Shown here piece by piece: positions 7,531 through 14,689 of a stretch of 21,311 bases of DNA (its first letter is position 1; the number at the start of each line of letters is the position of its first letter). Both the position numbers and the translations under genes were made by a program. This DNA comes from CAZBYL01 sp964496275 (GTDB lineage: Bacteria; Synergistota; Synergistia; Synergistales; Synergistaceae), in the NCBI GenBank assembly GCA_964496275.1, contig CAZBYL010000044.1:1-21311 (forward strand). Reading direction: 5' to 3'. Below the pieces are notes generated by a model. That model did not search any database and was not told where the DNA came from. It saw only the letters and a list, made by a program, of their open reading frames with translations.

Positions 7531-8575
7531 GAGAGTAAGATTCAATAATTTCAGAAACCTCAAGCCCCGGGAGATGGTATGGTCCCCGGGGTTGAATTTG
7601 CTTACAGGGTCAAACGGAGCCGGTAAGACAAACATTCTTGAGGGTATGAATATAATATCTGGCTGGGGGCCACTTGAGCGCGGTACAAAAACCGCGTCGC
7701 TTCCCACTTGGAACAGCGGAGCGTCAGAGGTGCAGCTTACGGGAGAGCTTGACGATTCGGATATAATCAAGGTGAAGATTTCCGGCAGATTTATTTTAAG
7801 GCTGAACGATAAGGCGACAAGCGCGACAGACCTTCGCTGGAAGATACCGGTGCTCACCTTCCTTCCCTGTGATATGGCGATACTTGAGGATTCCGCTTCT
7901 TACAGAAGGCGGCTGCTGGATATGGTTTTGGCTCTCCTTGTTCCCCCCTATGCCGTGAGGCTTCACGATTATAGGCGCGGAATCAGGCAGAAGACCGCCA
8001 TGCTGCGCAGCGGAGCGCCTTCCGATATTGTGGACAGAGCGCTTTTTCCGCTCACAGTGTGGATATGGAAGATGCGCACGGAAGCGGTTGCACTTTTGTC
8101 GGAGTGTCTTTCGGACTTGGGCGGGCTTCTTCCGAGCGGAATGGAGATTTCGTTAAAACGGGGCGGAGCCGGCCGTGACAGTGATTTTGAGAGGGATTAT
8201 TTGGCGTCCCTTATGGCGAATAAGGATCGGGAGCGAGCCATGAAGGTTCCCGTCGTGGGTCCGCATCGTGATGATATGATAATAAAGTGCCGTGATAAAG
8301 CGGCGGCAGAATGTTTGAGCAGAGGATACAGGCGAAGAGCGGCAATAGCCTTGATGCTTGCCGCATCCGACGGGGTGCGCAGAAAGTTGGGCAGAGAGCC
8401 GGTTCTTCTTTTGGACGAAGTGACGGCGGAGCTTGATTCGGACGGAAGAAAACTTCTGTTCGATTCTCTGCTTGAAAGAAAAGCTCAGGTTTTCGCAGCT
8501 ACGGCGGAACCGTTTACGGAAAGATTTCCCGGTGAAATTTACAGAGTTGAGGGGGGCACAGTGGTAAATATATGA
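7520..8575 (+). CDS. recF: DNA replication and repair protein RecF
   Basis: RecF is an SMC/ABC-like ATPase that, with RecO and RecR, loads RecA at single-strand gaps. The 351-residue product has the N-terminal FNNFRNL, Walker A GSNGAGKT (30-37), the conserved GPHRDD (247-252) and Walker B VLLLDE with the D-loop ELD (295-305). The ABC signature reads LSRGYRRRAA (266-275), whereas most RecF proteins have a glutamine-rich SQGQQR form, so this copy is divergent there. The start lies inside the end of dnaN (11-base overlap). The stop overlaps the mnmG start in an ATGA, so the three genes form one tightly coupled operon. Confidence 0.93.
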   Translation: MGYRRVRFNNFRNLKPREMVWSPGLNLLTGSNGAGKTNILEGMNIISGWGPLERGTKTASLPTWNSGASEVQLTGELDDSDIIKVKISGRFILRLNDKATSATDLRWKIPVLTFLPCDMAILEDSASYRRRLLDMVLALLVPPYAVRLHDYRRGIRQKTAMLRSGAPSDIVDRALFPLTVWIWKMRTEAVALLSECLSDLGGLLPSGMEISLKRGGAGRDSDFERDYLASLMANKDRERAMKVPVVGPHRDDMIIKCRDKAAAECLSRGYRRRAAIALMLAASDGVRRKLGREPVLLLDEVTAELDSDGRKLLFDSLLERKAQVFAATAEPFTERFPGEIYRVEGGTVVNI

Positions 8576-10443
8576 GAATAGACGAATTTTATGACGTAAT
8601 CGTCGTAGGCGGAGGACATGCAGGCTGCGAGGCGGCTCTTGCTTCGGCCCGTATGGGCGCAAAAACTTTGATAATAAATCTCTACCTTGACAGCACCGCT
8701 CTTATGCCGTGCAACCCATCCATAGGGGGCCCGGCGAAGGGGCATCTTGTACGCGAAATAGACGCGATGGGCGGTGAGATGGCACGCGCCGCAGACGCTG
8801 CCACACAGCACCTTCGCTGGCTGAACACTTCAAAAGGTCCTGCCGTGCGCACGCTTCGCGCACAGTGCAGCCCGAGAATATACGGCGACCACTACAGAAA
8901 TGCGCTTATGTCCTGTAAAAATCTGGATCTGCATCAGGCTCAGGCGGCGGAGCTTTTGATAAAGGACGGAGCCGCTGCCGGAATAAGGATAAGGACAGGG
9001 CAAATATTTTTTGCAAAGACAGTAATTTTGGCGACAGGCACGTACCTCGCGTCAAAAATTCACATAGGACTGACATGCCAAAAATCCGGCCCGCTCGGAA
9101 TGGTGGCCTCAACGGAATTTGCGAGGAGCCTTAAAAAAACGGGGCTTGAAATAGGACGGTTGCGCACCGACACGACTCCGAGAATACAGACAGACACAAT
9201 AAATTGGGAAATACTCGACAGGCAGGAGAGCATTGCGGAGCCGGAAAGTTTTTCCCATTTCGGCGAAAAGCGCACCCACAGCGGCATGATATGCGGCTTA
9301 ACACGGACAAATGAGAACACCCACAGGATTATGAGAGAATATTTTTCAAAATCTCCCCTCGTGCAGGGTACTCTCGAGACAGAAGGCCCCAGATATTGCC
9401 CTTCAATCGACGATAAGGTGCTGAAGTTTCCCGAAAAGGATTCCCACCCTATCTTTTTGGAACCGATAAGCCCTGAAAGCCGTGAGGTCTACATGCAGAA
9501 TTTTTCGACCTCGATGTGCCTGGAAGCCCAATTTGAGACTGTCAGAAGCATAAAAGGCTGCGAAAACGCCCATATTCTGCGCCCGGGCTATGCCATAGAA
9601 TATGACTTTATCCTCCCGACACAGCTTGAGCCGTGGCTTGAGACAAAATCGGTCAAAAACTTGTTCACAGCGGGTCAGATAAACGGCACTTCCGGATATG
9701 AGGAAGCGGGGGCGCAGGGAATGTTCGCCGGAATCAACGCCGCGCTTCGGGTGAGAGGCGAAGAGCCGCTGATATTGAGCCGCGACAGCTCATACCTGGG
9801 AGTCCTGATAGACGACCTCGTCACTAAGGGCACGAAAGAGCCGTACAGAATGCTCACAAGCCGCTGCGAATACAGACTTCTTCTGCGCCACGACAACGCC
9901 GACACAAGGCTGTCCGAAATAGGTCACAGAGTCGGACTTCTTCCCGATGAAAACTGGAAAATCCTCCAAAAAAGATGGAAGCAGATGGAAGAGGAAGAAC
10001 TCAGGATAAGAAACAGCAAAATTTCACCGAGCGGAGAAGTCAACGAAATACTGCGGCGCGCCGGATCTTCGCCCATTACGGAAGGAATGTCCGCGTCAGA
10101 CCTCCTTCGCCGTCCGGAAATAAAATGGGAGACAATAGCGGAACTGACAGGCAGCGCGATAGAGGGCGGACTCGGCGAAAGAATAGGAATATCGCTGAAA
10201 TATGAGGGCTACATCGAGAGGCAGCTTAAGCAGGTTGAGAAATTCCGCAAAATGGAAATACTGAAACTTCCGGCGGATTTTGACATAGCGTCTGTGACGG
10301 GCCTGTCCGCAGAGGGGCGTCAAAAGCTGATAAAATCAGCGCCTCGCACGCTTGGTCAGGCATCGAGAATATCGGGAGTGCCGCCATCGGACATACAACT
10401 GCTCTGGGTCGCGATTGAGAGCAGAAGGCGGGACAAGAGCTGA
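8572..10443 (+). CDS. mnmG: tRNA uridine-5-carboxymethylaminomethyl modification enzyme MnmG (GidA)
   Basis: MnmG uses FAD and methylenetetrahydrofolate, together with MnmE, to build the cmnm5 group on the wobble uridine of certain tRNAs. The 623 residues match the family length. Visible are the FAD-binding VVGGGHAGCEAA (11-22), PCNPSIGGPAKGHLVREID (46-64, Cys47), EGPRYCPSIDDK (271-282, Cys276, matching E. coli Cys277), NGTSGYEEAGAQG and the C-terminal YEGYI helical domain that contacts MnmE. The start overlaps the recF stop by four bases. Its codon use is richer in A and C than that of dnaA-recF. mnmE is not in the window. Its position in the dnaA-dnaN-recF run, where gyrB often sits, is a lineage feature. 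Confidence 0.97.
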   Translation: MRIDEFYDVIVVGGGHAGCEAALASARMGAKTLIINLYLDSTALMPCNPSIGGPAKGHLVREIDAMGGEMARAADAATQHLRWLNTSKGPAVRTLRAQCSPRIYGDHYRNALMSCKNLDLHQAQAAELLIKDGAAAGIRIRTGQIFFAKTVILATGTYLASKIHIGLTCQKSGPLGMVASTEFARSLKKTGLEIGRLRTDTTPRIQTDTINWEILDRQESIAEPESFSHFGEKRTHSGMICGLTRTNENTHRIMREYFSKSPLVQGTLETEGPRYCPSIDDKVLKFPEKDSHPIFLEPISPESREVYMQNFSTSMCLEAQFETVRSIKGCENAHILRPGYAIEYDFILPTQLEPWLETKSVKNLFTAGQINGTSGYEEAGAQGMFAGINAALRVRGEEPLILSRDSSYLGVLIDDLVTKGTKEPYRMLTSRCEYRLLLRHDNADTRLSEIGHRVGLLPDENWKILQKRWKQMEEEELRIRNSKISPSGEVNEILRRAGSSPITEGMSASDLLRRPEIKWETIAELTGSAIEGGLGERIGISLKYEGYIERQLKQVEKFRKMEILKLPADFDIASVTGLSAEGRQKLIKSAPRTLGQASRISGVPPSDIQLLWVAIESRRRDKS

Positions 10444-10461
10444 TTTTACATAAATCAGCTT
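10439..10461 (+). terminator. Hairpin overlapping the mnmG stop, no U tract
   Basis: AGCTGATTT (10439-10447) and AAATCAGCT (10453-10461) form a perfect 9-bp stem with a 5-nt loop that includes the mnmG stop codon. No T run follows, so it is more likely a partial attenuator or an mRNA 3'-end stabiliser than a full terminator. Confidence 0.35.
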
Positions 10462-10619
10462 GAATATCAGGCAAAAAATTAAATTCCAAAGAGGTAAAAA
10501 AACAGCATAAAACCGCTGCCTCGCATGTTTTGTGTGATTGTGCAAAATGGAAATAATGTGCCGGAACGCAGAATTGTGCAGGAAAAGGAAGAAAAATCGG
10601 AGATGGGAGGGCGTATAAA

Positions 10620-11123
10620 ATGGTCTATCGGTATGACTCGTACAAAAAAGCGGGAGAGTTTATGGAAGAAGCTCCGGACGTCGTAAAAGCCTGTATGAAA
10701 CTTGCCGACTTGGAACGAGAATGGCAGCGCGTCGCAGGACTCGCGGCGCTTGCCGAAATAACGGCGCCCTCCTCATGCTCATTTTCCGAAGATGGCTTTA
10801 AAATCACAATAAACGTCTCAGACCCGACAAAACTGATGGCGGTACAGTCAAGACGTGCGCAGCTCACCCAAAATATAAGAAAATTTTTGAGAATACACGA
10901 AGTTTTGCTTGAAATAAAGCCGGGAAAAGTGACAAGACAGAGCACGGCAAAACCTCCTCTCTCCAACTACATGCGCCGCCATGAACTTCCCCTTTCCGAA
11001 TCCAAAATAGAGGAAGAGGCGCAAAAAATAATGGCGGAAAAGGGTTTTGAAAAAGAGCTGGCAGAGGCCCTCGCAAAAATAAAACTTACATCGGAAAAAC
11101 TTGCGGCGCACCGAAGAAATTAG
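10620..11123 (+). CDS. dciA: DUF721 protein, probable helicase loader DciA
   Basis: The first ~105 residues of this 167-aa protein fit the DUF721/DciA pattern: an N-terminal helix, W35 and G40 in LEREWQRVAGLAALAEITAP, then alternating strands (FKITINVSDPTKLMAV), a helix (RRAQLTQNIRKFL) and a last strand with LLEIKPGKV. DciA is the ancestral bacterial loader of the DnaB helicase, and the gene commonly lies next to dnaA-dnaN-recF, as here. The C-terminal third is charged and helical (EEEAQKIMAEKGFEKELAEAL), which may be disordered or coiled coil. The ATG at 10620 is preceded by GGGAGG nine bases upstream. The product is weakly conserved, as is usual for DUF721, so the call leans on both pattern and neighbourhood. 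No dnaC/dnaI-type loader is visible in the window. Confidence 0.75.
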   Translation: MVYRYDSYKKAGEFMEEAPDVVKACMKLADLEREWQRVAGLAALAEITAPSSCSFSEDGFKITINVSDPTKLMAVQSRRAQLTQNIRKFLRIHEVLLEIKPGKVTRQSTAKPPLSNYMRRHELPLSESKIEEEAQKIMAEKGFEKELAEALAKIKLTSEKLAAHRRN

Positions 11124-11451
11124 ATTTTGCAAAGGCTGATAAACGGCGGGCTGAAAGCGAACCTGCCAACATAAACAGGATACACGGCATAGTATTTTTA
11201 CTCACCGAGAAATTACTTTTTGCGCAGCTTAAAAAATCACTCATAAAAGCAAATTTCCTATACTTGAGACGACGTTTTAAAACAATTCATTACGCGAGAA
11301 TTTAAAAGCAATCCGGCCTTTCATCAGAAACAGCCTTTCGATTCGTACATTATCGGTTTTCTCTTGACAGCAGTGATTTCGTAAAAATTGGATATTTTTT
11401 ATCGAATATTGCCTTAGTAAGTCAATTTGCTGATTGCACCCGGTTTAATTC
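11124..11451. other. Intergenic region, no gene seen
   Basis: About 330 bases without a credible reading frame or RNA gene. A weak stem (GGCGGG...CCTGCC, about 11143-11166) follows dciA but has no T tract. A TTGACA-like hexamer occurs near 11364, but no -10 is found at the right distance. Confidence 0.4.
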
Positions 11452-11460
11452 TGCTAAGAT
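11452..11460 (+). promoter_or_regulatory. Possible extended -10 promoter of the superoxide reductase gene
   Basis: TGCTAAGAT is an extended -10 about 60 bases before the ATG. The hexamer 17 bp upstream is GATTGC, a poor -35, so recognition would depend on the extended element. No clear PerR or Fur operator is visible. Confidence 0.35.
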
Positions 11461-11520
11461 AAATAAAGCATCTGAGAATAAATTGTTTTAATTTATAAAA
11501 AAGAGACGGAGGAATTATTT

Positions 11521-11913
11521 ATGAAAATCGGAGAAGCCATACAGAGCGGAGATTTTAAAGGCGAGAAGCATGTACCTGTTATAGAAGCACCGGCAAAGGT
11601 CAAGGCGGGAGAGAAGTTTGACGTTAAACTTTGCGTGGGAAAAGAAATAGCCCACCCGAACAAGATGGAGCACCATATATGCTGGATTCAGCTTTTCTTC
11701 AAGCCGGCCGATTCCAAGTTTGTAATAGAGCTTGCCAAGGTTGATTTCACGGCCCACGGAGCTGCAATGGATGTAACGGCATCGGGCCCCGCGTTCTCAG
11801 AACCGTTTGCGGCGGTATCGGCAAAGCTTGCGAAATCAGGCACACTTGTCGCCGTCAGCTACTGCAACGTTCACGGACTTTGGGAGTCCTCACAGGAAAT
11901 AGAGGTAGAATAG
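11521..11913 (+). CDS. Superoxide reductase (neelaredoxin, one-iron class)
   Basis: The 130-residue protein reduces superoxide to hydrogen peroxide without releasing oxygen, the typical anaerobe defence, using electrons from rubredoxin or a similar carrier. All iron ligands are present: H17 in the EKHVP motif, H45 in AHPNKMEHHICW, H51 or H52 in the same motif, C115 and H118 in YCNVHGLW. E15 and K16 form the conserved glutamate-lysine pair at the active site. The N-terminal desulforedoxin domain of two-iron enzymes is absent. The ATG has a good Shine-Dalgarno (GGAGG). The gene stands alone, with an extended -10 upstream and two hairpin terminators downstream. Rubredoxin is not encoded nearby. 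Confidence 0.93.
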   Translation: MKIGEAIQSGDFKGEKHVPVIEAPAKVKAGEKFDVKLCVGKEIAHPNKMEHHICWIQLFFKPADSKFVIELAKVDFTAHGAAMDVTASGPAFSEPFAAVSAKLAKSGTLVAVSYCNVHGLWESSQEIEVE

Positions 11914-11945
11914 CATCGGGCTCCGGGACGTTTCGGGTCTGATAT

Positions 11946-11966
11946 TCGGCTTTGAGCCGACTTTTT
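11946..11966 (+). terminator. First terminator after superoxide reductase
   Basis: TCGGCT (11946-11951) and AGCCGA (11955-11960) form a short stem with a 3-nt loop, followed by CTTTTTC. Confidence 0.6.
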
Positions 11967-11981
11967 CAATATTCAATTTTT

Positions 11982-12013
11982 GAGGGACGCTCTTAAGTGT
12001 CCCTCTTTTTTTT
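11982..12013 (+). terminator. Second, strong terminator after superoxide reductase
   Basis: GAGGGAC (11982-11988) and GTCCCTC (11999-12005) are followed at once by eight T residues (12006-12013). With the preceding hairpin it insulates the region beyond. Confidence 0.9.
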
Positions 12014-12224
12014 GCCCTGATTTGCGAAAAAAAAGCAGAAAAGTGGGTTTTTTGCCCAAACATTTTGCTCGGAATCGCAAATACACGGACTCCCTCTTAC
12101 CATAAGCAATATTGTCTGATTTTTTTGCTGTTTTGAAATTGTCCTAAGGTTGAAGTTCGAAAGTTGCCGCCAATGAGGACTTTATCCCCTATTTTCTAAA
12201 AAAAGGAAACATGCTCAGATGTGC

Positions 12225-12351
12225 TTATCCACAATTTTTCTTCGGAAAATTATCAAAAACCTCCCGATTTTGCCGTTAAAACAGAGTTGGTCACATGTTT
12301 ATACACAATATGTGGATAAACATGTTCATAATATGGTGGAAATGTGGATTT
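12225..12351. other. DnaA-box cluster 3, with a near-perfect dyad
   Basis: Far from dnaA, this gene-free stretch has perfect DnaA boxes at 12225-12233 (plus) and 12311-12319 (minus), a one-mismatch box at 12299-12307 (TTATACACA) and a weaker TGTGGATTT at 12343-12351. The two middle boxes face each other in a 15-bp inverted repeat with one mismatch and a 3-bp centre (arms 12293-12307 and 12311-12325, outer part ACATGTTTAT). The flanks 12230-12265 are AT-rich. It lies in a ~960-base interval without a confident gene (11914-12872). It may be a DnaA-titrating or regulatory site, or a working part of the origin. Confidence 0.65.
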
Positions 12352-12579
12352 GTCCGGTGGAAAAGCCGGGGTTTGTTTTGTGAGCCTGTCTTTCCGCCGT
12401 TTTTAAAAGCTTATATTATTTTGAAGCTGCATCAAGAGGTCTGTTTTTGTAAGGAAACCGGTGTACATTTGTGAATGTGCGCGCCTGCAAGTATGGCTGT
12501 GCACGGTGTTGGTACAGGGTGAAGTTTTTCGGAATGCAGAAGGGCAAGGTTTTAATCTCAATGTTTTATCCCCTAAGCT

Positions 12580-12605
12580 GTCACGCATGTTATAATCCGC
12601 GTGAC
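12580..12605 (+). promoter_or_regulatory. Extended -10 promoter inside an inverted repeat
   Basis: TGTTATAAT (12588-12596) is an ideal extended -10. It is framed by a perfect 7-bp inverted repeat, GTCACGC (12580-12586) and GCGTGAC (12599-12605), with 12 bp between the arms. The right arm would overlap the transcription start. That placement is what an operator would look like. No convincing -35 is seen. Confidence 0.5.
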
Positions 12606-12669
12606 GAACTCTCGGGATAGTAGGGAAACCCGGAAGCAGAGGTCTTTTTTTCCGGCAAGGGGTGATTTT

Positions 12670-12816
12670 GTGTCGAAAGGCAGAAAACGAACCTCTAAGG
12701 GTAAAAAAAGAGGGAAACAAGACCTCACCGACCAGGTGTTCCGTCTTGTTTCCCTGGTGAAACTGATTCTGGAAGCTCTTGAGTTGGCTCTCAAGATCTC
12801 CGGAAGGAATCACTAA
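12670..12816 (+). CDS. Possible 48-residue basic/amphipathic protein
   Basis: A GTG start at 12670 follows the ribosome-binding-like AAGGGGTGA by four bases. The product has a strongly basic N-terminal half (KGRKRTSKGKKRGK) and a C-terminal amphipathic helix rich in leucine and valine (VFRLVSLVKLILEALELAL). I do not recognise a family; the shape recalls small membrane-active or nucleic-acid-binding peptides, but that is speculation. The frame could be extended upstream to a GTG at 12601, but that would place the start at the promoter. The middle of the ORF coincides with a perfect 12-bp inverted repeat, unusual for plain coding sequence. It may be a real small gene or a chance frame in a structured RNA. 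Confidence 0.35.
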   Translation: MSKGRKRTSKGKKRGKQDLTDQVFRLVSLVKLILEALELALKISGRNH

Positions 12817-12838
12817 TCCTTAAGAGGATTGTAACACA

Positions 12839-12870
12839 GAGCGCCCTATCGTCAAGGGCGCTCCTTTTGT
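12839..12870 (+). terminator. Terminator of the 12.6-kb transcription unit
   Basis: GAGCGCCCT (12839-12847) and AGGGCGCTC (12855-12863) form a perfect 9-bp GC-rich stem with a 7-nt loop, followed by CTTTTGT. It also sits three bases beyond the stop of the convergent cupin gene and may stop that transcript too. Confidence 0.85.
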
Positions 12871-12872
12871 AT

Positions 12873-13220
12873 TTACGCGCCGCGTTTTGCTATAAACGCG
12901 CCCAAAACCAAGTTGTCTTCGCCTATATTTGTGAGTCCGTGCGAGCATCCCATGCGGCAGAGCAGCACGTCGCCTGCACGTACTTCTCTTTCTTCTCCGT
13001 CTTCGCGGTACAGCCCCGTGCCGGATACAATGTGATAGACCTCTTCATTGTCCGCGTGTTTGTGATATCCGATAGAGGATCTCTTTTCCAGGCTTATTAT
13101 AGTGGCCATTGTAAAGGCTCCGTCTTGGTCCGGAATAATGACGGGGTATTTTACCGCATCGCCGTTGCCTGTTCCTCCGAGGTTTCTGCAGTGCTGAGGT
13201 TCTTTTGTGTTGATTAGCAT
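12873..13220 (-). CDS. Small cupin-domain protein
   Basis: The 115-residue protein is a single cupin barrel. Cupin motif 1 is present as GYHKHADNEEVYHIVSGTG (H53, H55, E60) and motif 2 as GDVLLCRMGCSHGLTN (H94), giving the full set of metal ligands. Such small cupins serve as isomerases, dioxygenases, sugar-binding or sensory domains; the substrate cannot be predicted. No signal peptide or DNA-binding domain is present. The ATG at 13220 is preceded by GGGAGGC about eight bases upstream. It is divergent from the DUF362 gene, with 249 bases between them, and convergent with the 12.6-kb transcription unit. Confidence 0.85.
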   Translation of the reverse strand: MLINTKEPQHCRNLGGTGNGDAVKYPVIIPDQDGAFTMATIISLEKRSSIGYHKHADNEEVYHIVSGTGLYREDGEEREVRAGDVLLCRMGCSHGLTNIGEDNLVLGAFIAKRGA

Positions 13221-13469
13221 AAAAACAGCCTCCCTCTATGTTTAAACGATAAGTATATTCTATTACAAAAAGCGTGATTTTTAACATAGTTTTATTCTGC
13301 TTCAAAAATATCGAGATTAAAAGAGTATATGAGTTTAGACTTTTACTGACTTATATTTGCGGAGTGAGGCTGATTTGATAATCCGCTGCTCAGTGCGGTT
13401 GAGATTTTTGTATTTGTGCGTCGGTTTTAGTGTAGAATAGGGCTATCTGACTGGGGAGGAATTGCTGCT

Positions 13470-14588
13470 ATGGCTAAATCTAAGGTTTTTTTCACAAATA
13501 TGAGGACAAATCCCGATTTGAATATTTTGGACAAACTCGAGCTTCTCATCAAGAGTGCGGGAATAGAGAGCATAGATTTTAAAAAGCAGTTTGCCGCTAT
13601 AAAGCTCCATTTAGGCGAGCCGGGGAATTTGGCATACTTGCGTCCCAATTATTCGAAGGTTGTTGCGGATTTGATAAAGAAGCTGGGAGGGCGTCCCTTT
13701 CTCACTGACTGCAACACTCTTTATGTGGGGCGCAGGAAGGACGCTCTCGAGCATTTGGATGCGGCTTATGAGAATGGTTACAATCCGTTTTGCACCGGCT
13801 GTCAGGTGATTATCGCGGATGGCCTTAAGGGGACGGACGAGGTGCGTGTTCCTGTCGAGGGCGGTTTTTATGTTAAAGAGGCGAAGATAGGCCGTGCCAT
13901 TATGGACGCGGATATTTTGATTTCTCTCACACATTTTAAAGGTCACGAGCAGACAGGTTTCGGCGGAACTATTAAGAATATCGGCATGGGTTCCGGTTCG
14001 CGCGCCGGTAAGATGGAGATGCACAGCGCGGGTCGTCCGAAGGTGAGTTTTAAGAAGTGCGTCGGCTGCGGACGCTGCGCCAAGGTTTGCGCTCATGATG
14101 CGATAGAGGCCGGAGGCGGCATGACAGCCGTCATTCTTACGGAGAAGTGCGTGGGGTGCGGCCGCTGTCTTGCGATGTGCCCGTTTGACGCAATCAGCCC
14201 GGAGTGGGACGAGAGCGTGGAGATACTTTGCCGCAAGATGGCGGAATACACGAAGGCAGTGCTTGACGGACGCCCCTCGTTTCATATAAGCCTCGTTGTG
14301 GATGTGTCGCCGAATTGTGACTGCCACTCAGAAAACGACGCTTCCGTAATTCCGGATATCGGGCTTTTCGCATCGTTTGACCCTGTTGCTCTGGATCAGG
14401 CTTGCGCGGATGCCGTTATGGCTGCCCCTATTATAGGCGGAACTCTTCTCACCGATGAGATAAAAAAGCATGGCGAGTGCAGTGACCATTTTCACACAAT
14501 GCACCCGGACACACACTGGCAGACTACGCTTGAGCACTGTGAAGATCTCGGTCTGGGCACAAGGGATTACGAGCTTACGGAGATTTAG
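13470..14588 (+). CDS. DUF362 protein with two [4Fe-4S] ferredoxin motifs
   Basis: Residues 1-190 are a DUF362 domain, with the characteristic KLHLGEPGNLAYLRP, LTDCNTLY, ILISLTHFKGHEQTGFGGTIKNIGMG and the GRAGKMEMH-like segment. Two consecutive CxxCxxCxxxC motifs follow (C197, C200, C203, C207 and C227, C230, C233, C237), so the protein should carry two [4Fe-4S] clusters. The first lacks the usual proline after the last cysteine. The C-terminal part returns to the DUF362 fold (FASFDPVALDQACADAV). These proteins are cytoplasmic, common in strict anaerobes and of unknown biochemical role, probably electron transfer. GGGGAGG lies nine bases before the ATG. It is a single gene ending at a bidirectional terminator. 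Confidence 0.9.
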   Translation: MAKSKVFFTNMRTNPDLNILDKLELLIKSAGIESIDFKKQFAAIKLHLGEPGNLAYLRPNYSKVVADLIKKLGGRPFLTDCNTLYVGRRKDALEHLDAAYENGYNPFCTGCQVIIADGLKGTDEVRVPVEGGFYVKEAKIGRAIMDADILISLTHFKGHEQTGFGGTIKNIGMGSGSRAGKMEMHSAGRPKVSFKKCVGCGRCAKVCAHDAIEAGGGMTAVILTEKCVGCGRCLAMCPFDAISPEWDESVEILCRKMAEYTKAVLDGRPSFHISLVVDVSPNCDCHSENDASVIPDIGLFASFDPVALDQACADAVMAAPIIGGTLLTDEIKKHGECSDHFHTMHPDTHWQTTLEHCEDLGLGTRDYELTEI

Positions 14589-14623
14589 ACTAAAGTTTTT
14601 AATCTGAATACCGCCAAACAAAC

Positions 14624-14653
14624 GCGCGCTCTGTCTTTGAAGGCAGGGCGCGC
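14624..14653. terminator. Shared terminator between convergent genes
   Basis: GCGCGCTCTGTC (14624-14635) pairs with GGCAGGGCGCGC (14642-14653) over 12 positions, two of them G-T, around a 6-nt loop. The minus-strand side is followed by GTTTGTTT, so it best suits the ATPase gene, but it also lies 36 bases after the DUF362 stop. Confidence 0.7.
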
Positions 14654-14689
14654 TTGACTTGGTAAGGATAAAAAATATTTAAAGGATAT

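Larger units (their letters stand above)
12603..12870 (+). ncRNA. Candidate structured transcript (small RNA or leader plus small ORF)
   Basis: Between the extended -10 at 12588-12596 and the strong terminator at 12839-12870 lies a stretch of about 265 bases with serial hairpins. There is a perfect 12-bp stem (12712-12723 with 12743-12754), a 7-bp stem (12777-12783 with 12790-12796) and a 6-bp stem with tetraloop (12815-12820 with 12825-12830). It does not show the hallmark motifs of RNase P RNA, tmRNA or the SRP RNA. It also holds a possible 48-codon ORF. Whether the product is RNA, protein or both cannot be decided here. Confidence 0.4.

Noticed and set aside
12614..12645. Resemblance to the SRP RNA tetraloop region (ACCCGGAAGCAG)
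   Set aside because: The GGAAG-GAAGCAG core of the SRP domain is incomplete and the surrounding helices do not fit.
12403..12813. A 136-codon minus-strand frame opposite the 12.6-kb unit
   Set aside because: No ribosome-binding site was found, it covers the promoter and hairpins of the opposite strand, and the product looks unlike a protein.
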